Made by a program: the position numbers and the translations under genes. From DATDSR01 sp038062165 (lineage in GTDB: Bacteria; Patescibacteriota; Minisyncoccia; Phycocordibacterales; DATDSR01), in the NCBI GenBank assembly GCA_038062165.1, contig JBBTXQ010000028.1, positions 1 through 15,557 of the forward strand: a DNA stretch of 15,557 nucleotides, given 5' to 3'. The notes below the pieces were generated by a model that was given only the letters and a program-made list of their open reading frames with translations, was not told where the DNA came from and did not search any database. Of the stretch, positions 12,245 through 15,557 are shown in pieces (position 1 is the first letter of the stretch; each line of letters opens with the position of its first letter).

Positions 12245-12937
12245 CTAGCCCTTATAAGCCGTTATTATTTCGTTTACAATATATTTTATACTTGCTACTG
12301 CTTTGTCATTGCCAACAATTGGGTAGTTAACATCGTTTATGTTGCAATCTGTGCTCGAAAGAGAGATGGTGGGTATGTGTATACGGCGAGCCTCTGTTAG
12401 GGCAATCTCTTCTTTGTCCGAATCGATTACGAACATTGCGCTAGGCATTGTTTGCATTTCAGTAATACCTGAAAAGAATCTTTTCAAATTTTTAACCTCG
12501 TGACTAATGCGAGCGCGCTCTTTCTTGGTGTACTTACCTAAGTCACCGCTTGCCTCACGAGCTTCAAGTTCTCCCAACCTATCAACTCGCTTTCTGATTT
12601 CGTCAAAATTAGTGAGTGTGCCACCCATCCAGCGTAGAGCTACATAGGGCAGTCCTGCTCGAAGGGCCGCCTGCTTGATAACATCTCTTGCTTCTGACTT
12701 ATTACCTACGAGCAAGAGCACCTTGCCCTCTTTGCCCAAGGCACTTACGAATTCTTTAGCCTTTTCTAAGCTTGTTCGCGTCTTATCGAGGTCAATTATT
12801 TCGAAATTATTTTTTACCCCAAAAACAAAATTTTTTGTTGAAGGGTGACGGCGACTCTTGGGCGCGCCGAAATGCATCCCGGCAGTAGCCATTGCGTCTA
12901 AGCGCGGATCTGCCTTTGTTTTTGTCTCTTTTACCAC
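12245..12937 (-). CDS. rpsB: 30S ribosomal protein S2
   Basis: A small-subunit ribosomal protein of the 30S head/platform region. The 230-aa product shows the S2 pattern: AGMHFGAPKSRRHPSTKNFVFG, NNFEIIDLDKT, VGNKSEARDVI, LRWMGGTLTNFDEIRKRV, MFVIDSDKEEIALTEA and the C-terminal PIVGNDKAVASIKYIV. The start is GTG at 12937, which has no Shine-Dalgarno but sits close to possible -10 boxes. It is the first gene of rpsB-tsf-orf139. It begins only 18 bp after the stop codon of the upstream exported protein, so its promoter must lie in or beside that gene's end. The length is slightly below the E. coli 241 aa. Confidence 0.96.
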   Translation of the reverse strand: MVKETKTKADPRLDAMATAGMHFGAPKSRRHPSTKNFVFGVKNNFEIIDLDKTRTSLEKAKEFVSALGKEGKVLLLVGNKSEARDVIKQAALRAGLPYVALRWMGGTLTNFDEIRKRVDRLGELEAREASGDLGKYTKKERARISHEVKNLKRFFSGITEMQTMPSAMFVIDSDKEEIALTEARRIHIPTISLSSTDCNINDVNYPIVGNDKAVASIKYIVNEIITAYKG

Positions 12938-12943
12938 AGCCGG

Positions 12944-12955
12944 AGTATCCTATCA
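12944..12955 (-). promoter_or_regulatory. Possible promoter of the rpsB operon
   Basis: On the minus strand TGATAGGAT reads as an extended -10 (TGn plus TAGGAT) ending 9 nt before the GTG, and the overlapping GATACT ends 6 nt before it. Either predicts a leader of 0-3 nt. It starts one base after the stop codon of the upstream gene. Neither hexamer is strong. Confidence 0.4.
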
Positions 12956-14985
12956 TCAAATCTCAATCACGTCTATACCTCCAGCCTCACTATTCTTATT
13001 TGGTTCACCTTGACAGGATGGATCTCGTTGTATGTCAATTATGTTGTCTTTATCAGAATCCCACCCAAGCCAGTCGATGAAGCCGTCGCCATCGTTATCA
13101 ATTCCGTCGTTACATCTAGGACACACACCTGGGCCGTCGGCTGGGCAATTACCTGAGACAACCGGATTCGTCTCACTATTGTCTGCCTTGTTGAAGCAAC
13201 CTATGTCAGCCGGGTAATCTACTTTGCCGTCGCCGTCGTTATCAATTCCATCGTTACATTGGGGGCATAGGCTTGGACCATCGGCGGGACAATTAGCTCC
13301 TGTATCCGACTCGTTGTTATCATTTGCGTCTGTGCATTGAAGATCATTTGGGAAATCTCTAAAACCGTCGCCGTCGTTATCTATGCCATCGTTGCATTCA
13401 GGGCATATGCCCGGTCCGGCTCCCGGACATTGCGACACCGGATCACGTTCGTCGTNNNNNNNNNNNNNNNNNNNNNNNNNNNNNNNNNNNNNNNNNNNNN
13501 NNNNNNNNNNNNNNNNNNNNNNNNNNNNNNNNNNNNNNNNNNNNNNNNNNNNNNNGGGCATATGCCCGGTCCGGCTCCCGGACATTGCGACACCGGATCA
13601 CGTTCGTCGTCATCATCTGCGTTCACACATCCCGGATCATTATTCGGACCTGTTCCATAGTCTGTTTTGCCATCATTATCGTTATCAAGGCTATCAGAAC
13701 ATTGTGGCAGTATGATAGGTGCGTCACCAAAGTGAGCAGTGGCCGTTCTCGAGACGTCCATTTTGAGTGTGCAGATTGGATTTACCCCTGTGCAAGCCCC
13801 TGTCCATTTTTGGAAAATCGTATTAGGTCCTTGAGGCAGGGCTGTTAACTTCACTGTTTCGTCGTTTATATAAGTTTCTGTGCAGTCTATACCGCAATTT
13901 ATGCCCACCGGTGCCGATAGGACACTGCCCTTATTGGCCTGCCTTTCGAAAGACAAGCTTACTGTTAAAACCGCATTTGCTTCATTCGGATCTTGGGGAT
14001 TATCAGAACAGCCACTATCGTTGAGCCAATCAATCTTGCCATCGCCGTCATTATCTATACAATCATCGCAAGCCGGCCCCACAGCAGAGAGCTCACTTGT
14101 GCCATTTAAGTTCAAGCATTCAGGATCGGCAGGATAATCTCTTTTACTATCCAAATCGTTATCGATTCTATCATTGCAAGCGGGGCATGCTCCGGGACCA
14201 TCGTCTGGGCAATTGGCTGTTCTGAATTCAGCCTTGATTGTTTTGTCTGAAGAAAGAAGGATGTTGTTGCAAAAACGAGAAGTTAAACTGCTACATTCGT
14301 TTGCATTCGCTCCCGTCCAATTTTTGAAAAAATAACCCGGTCCCGCCATGGCCACTAGATTAACTGTAGTATTCTCGGCATAAGAGAAAGTGCAAGTACT
14401 CTGGTTACATGTGTCAGAATCAACCACCACACTTGAACCTCCGCCACCACTAACATTCCCCGTAGTTATGCTAGTTTGAGATTCTGAAAAAACACCTGGA
14501 CCCTTGGTCGGGTTCCAGCTTATCCAATAACCAACAACAGGCGAACTTTCCTGATAACTCCACGAATATCCAGTAAACTTAATTCCGTCAAAATTAACTC
14601 CGTAGTTAGAACCCGATAAGTGTATCCAACCTTCCCAGCCTTGACTGACATTACCAGAGAGCACCTTGGCCCAACCGGTTAGATTATTGCCTACTACTTT
14701 AGGCGCGCAAGGTCCGACTGGACAGCCGGAGACATCACTCGAGTTAAAACTAATCCAGCCCACGCTTGAGTTCCATGCGTATCCGGAAAGTGCACCTGTA
14801 GTTCTGTCAAGGTTCACTCCGTAATTAGAAGTGCTACAAGAATTGCTATTAGTGCAGTTGAAACTGACCCAGCCTAGACCAGAGCTCCATGCATAACCCT
14901 CGACCTTGCTAGTTTCAGCATGAGCCGAACTAGCAAAGCCCCAAATTCCAAGCACCAAAACCCAAATAAATACCGCTTTTTTCAC
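12956..14985 (-). CDS. Exported repeat protein (GWISFN repeats, B-repeat-like domains, DNDGDG repeats), interrupted by assembly gap
   Basis: Probably a secreted or cell-surface protein. A signal peptide (MKKAVFIW to SSAHA, residues 1-23) is followed by about four Trp-rich repeats (SGYAWNSSVGWISFN type), then two Cys-paired B-repeat-like domains (FFKNWTGANANEC; FQKWTGACTGVNPIC). Six Cys-flanked acidic repeats of the CNDGIDNDGDGKVDY type follow, spaced by CPADGP-like linkers. The D-x-D-x-D-G pattern suggests calcium binding, as in thrombospondin-3 or dockerin loops. No LPXTG or C-terminal helix is seen. The 100-N gap breaks the frame as assembled; merging the identical 55-bp flanks gives one 624-aa ORF. 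Start GTG at 14985 lies 6 nt after TATAAT. The family is typical of Parcubacteria; the function is unknown. Confidence 0.85.
13401..13455. repeat. 55-bp direct repeat, left flank of the N gap
   Basis: Identical over all 55 bases to 13556-13610. It ends exactly where the N run starts, as expected for two contig ends sharing an assembly k-mer overlap. Confidence 0.95.
13456..13555. other. Assembly gap of exactly 100 N
   Basis: A 100-N run, the conventional size for a gap of unknown length, flanked on both sides by the same 55 bp. The assembled frame shift across it is therefore not biological evidence of a broken gene. Confidence 0.97.
13556..13610. repeat. 55-bp direct repeat, right flank of the N gap
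   Basis: Second identical copy of 13401-13455. It encodes DERDPVSQCPGAGPGIC in the exported protein's frame. Confidence 0.95.
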
Positions 14986-14991
14986 ACTATA

Positions 14992-14997
14992 ATTATA
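14992..14997 (-). promoter_or_regulatory. -10 box of the exported repeat protein (leaderless start)
   Basis: A perfect TATAAT on the minus strand ends exactly 6 nt before the GTG at 14985. No Shine-Dalgarno lies between. It is in the 57-bp gap after prfA. Confidence 0.75.
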
Positions 14998-15042
14998 CCT
15001 TTAAAAACAGAATACCTCTCATCTCTTATCCACACCACTTCG

Positions 15043-15557
15043 TCAACCTACCTGCCGGTCAGGCAGGGACTTCGCGCTGTGCGCACAAGCTTCTACTATC
15101 TTATCTATGTTGCCCAGCATTATATTCTCGATATTGTGCCAACTTTCTTTAATCCTGTGGTCAGTAATTCGATCTTGGAGGATATTATATGTCCTAATTT
15201 TCTCTGATCTGTCACCCGTACCTATCTGACCCTTACGCTCATTTGCCTCTTTTTTGGCTCGTTTCTCTTCCTCGAGCATGGTTAGCTTAGCCTCAAGAAT
15301 ACTCATAGCTTTTTCGCGATTCTTTAGTTGACTACGCTCACTTGACGAGCGCACCATTATGCCCGAGGGTTTGTGTTTGAGAATGACAGCTGTTTCAACT
15401 TTATTCGCATTCTGTCCACCCGCACCCCCGGAACGAGTAAACGTAAGTTCGAGATCGGCGGGGTTAATTTTGATCTCGCCGGTTGACCGCACGGGCATCA
15501 CGGCCACAGACGCCGTACTCGTATGCACGCGACCGGATTTCTCGGTTACGGGTACGC
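15043..15557 (-). CDS. prfA: Peptide chain release factor 1, C-terminal part
   Basis: RF1 ends translation at UAA and UAG; its GGQ loop triggers peptidyl-tRNA hydrolysis in the ribosome. About 170 residues are visible, and the frame is open to the window edge (VPVTEKSGRVHTSTASVAV), so the N-terminus and the stop-codon-reading domain lie outside. The catalytic motif is SGGAGGQNANKVETAV, followed by SSSERSQLKNREKAM. The RF1-type tail GTGDRSEKIRTYN with DRITDHRI separates it from RF2, although QNANKVETAV is RF2-like in detail. ArfB is excluded by the upstream RF1 sequence. The last residues (SLPDRQVG) come from a palindromic repeat overlapping the 3' end. The stop is TGA. It precedes the exported protein gene on the same strand with 57 bp between. 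Confidence 0.93.
   Translation of the reverse strand, partial: VPVTEKSGRVHTSTASVAVMPVRSTGEIKINPADLELTFTRSGGAGGQNANKVETAVILKHKPSGIMVRSSSERSQLKNREKAMSILEAKLTMLEEEKRAKKEANERKGQIGTGDRSEKIRTYNILQDRITDHRIKESWHNIENIMLGNIDKIVEACAHSAKSLPDRQVG
15047..15067. repeat. REP-like palindrome at the 3' end of prfA
   Basis: CCTACC ... TGCCGG ... GGCAGG, 18 of 21 positions identical to the element in thrS (4994-5014). It supplies the last codons of prfA, one base before the stop codon. Confidence 0.75.

Noticed and set aside
13080..13400. Regularly spaced DNA repeats that could resemble a CRISPR array
   Set aside because: The repeats are in-frame codons for DNDGDG units with coding sequence between them, not uniform repeats with unique spacers.
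12956..14985. Interpretation of the exported protein as a frameshifted pseudogene or two separate genes
   Set aside because: The frame difference is explained exactly by the duplicated 55-bp flanks and the arbitrary 100 N.

Overview
The window looks like a metagenome-assembled scaffold from a Candidate Phyla Radiation bacterium, most likely a Parcubacterium. This is inferred from family traits, not from a search. The supporting traits are a secreted protein with GWISFN-type repeats followed by CNDGIDNDGDG repeats, a very short EF-Ts (151 aa), a ThrRS without a TGS domain, short G+C-rich palindromes inside genes, tiny intergenic spaces and a 100-N scaffold gap. TGA is used as a normal stop by several genes, so the code is the standard bacterial one.

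Layout, left to right: a truncated short ORF and a three-helix membrane protein (minus strand); rnhB (minus) divergent from dnaE (plus) across a 22-bp shared promoter; a strong terminator, then thrS (plus); a long stem-loop separating thrS from convergent gyrB (minus); a compact stand-alone plus-strand unit with its own promoter, a 62-aa ORF and a terminator; a palindrome; a single-chain, mitochondrial-like phenylalanyl-tRNA synthetase (minus); about 290 bp without a supported gene; a possible small cysteine-rich ORF; a 2-Cys peroxiredoxin (minus) divergent from tRNA-Thr(UGU); an operon rpsB-tsf-orf139 (minus); a large repeat-rich exported protein broken by the N gap (minus); and the C-terminal half of release factor 1 (minus, cut by the window edge).

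Most genes are core information processing: replication (dnaE, gyrB, rnhB), tRNA charging (thrS, pheS, with tRNA-Thr itself present) and translation (rpsB, tsf, prfA).

The clearest unifying signal is regulatory. Six genes that begin transcription units have a -10 hexamer whose last base lies exactly 6 nt before the start codon, which predicts leaderless mRNAs. Downstream genes in operons, and two or three short G+C-rich ORFs, instead carry Shine-Dalgarno sequences. Two divergent gene pairs use overlapping, near-symmetric -10 boxes.

The other main observations are the single-chain PheRS with a fused FDX-ACB domain, in-frame palindromic insertions in thrS and at the end of prfA, and an N gap that appears to be an unmerged 55-bp contig overlap; merging it restores one 624-aa reading frame. 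I did not find a defence system, mobile element, CRISPR array or other clearly novel multi-gene system.
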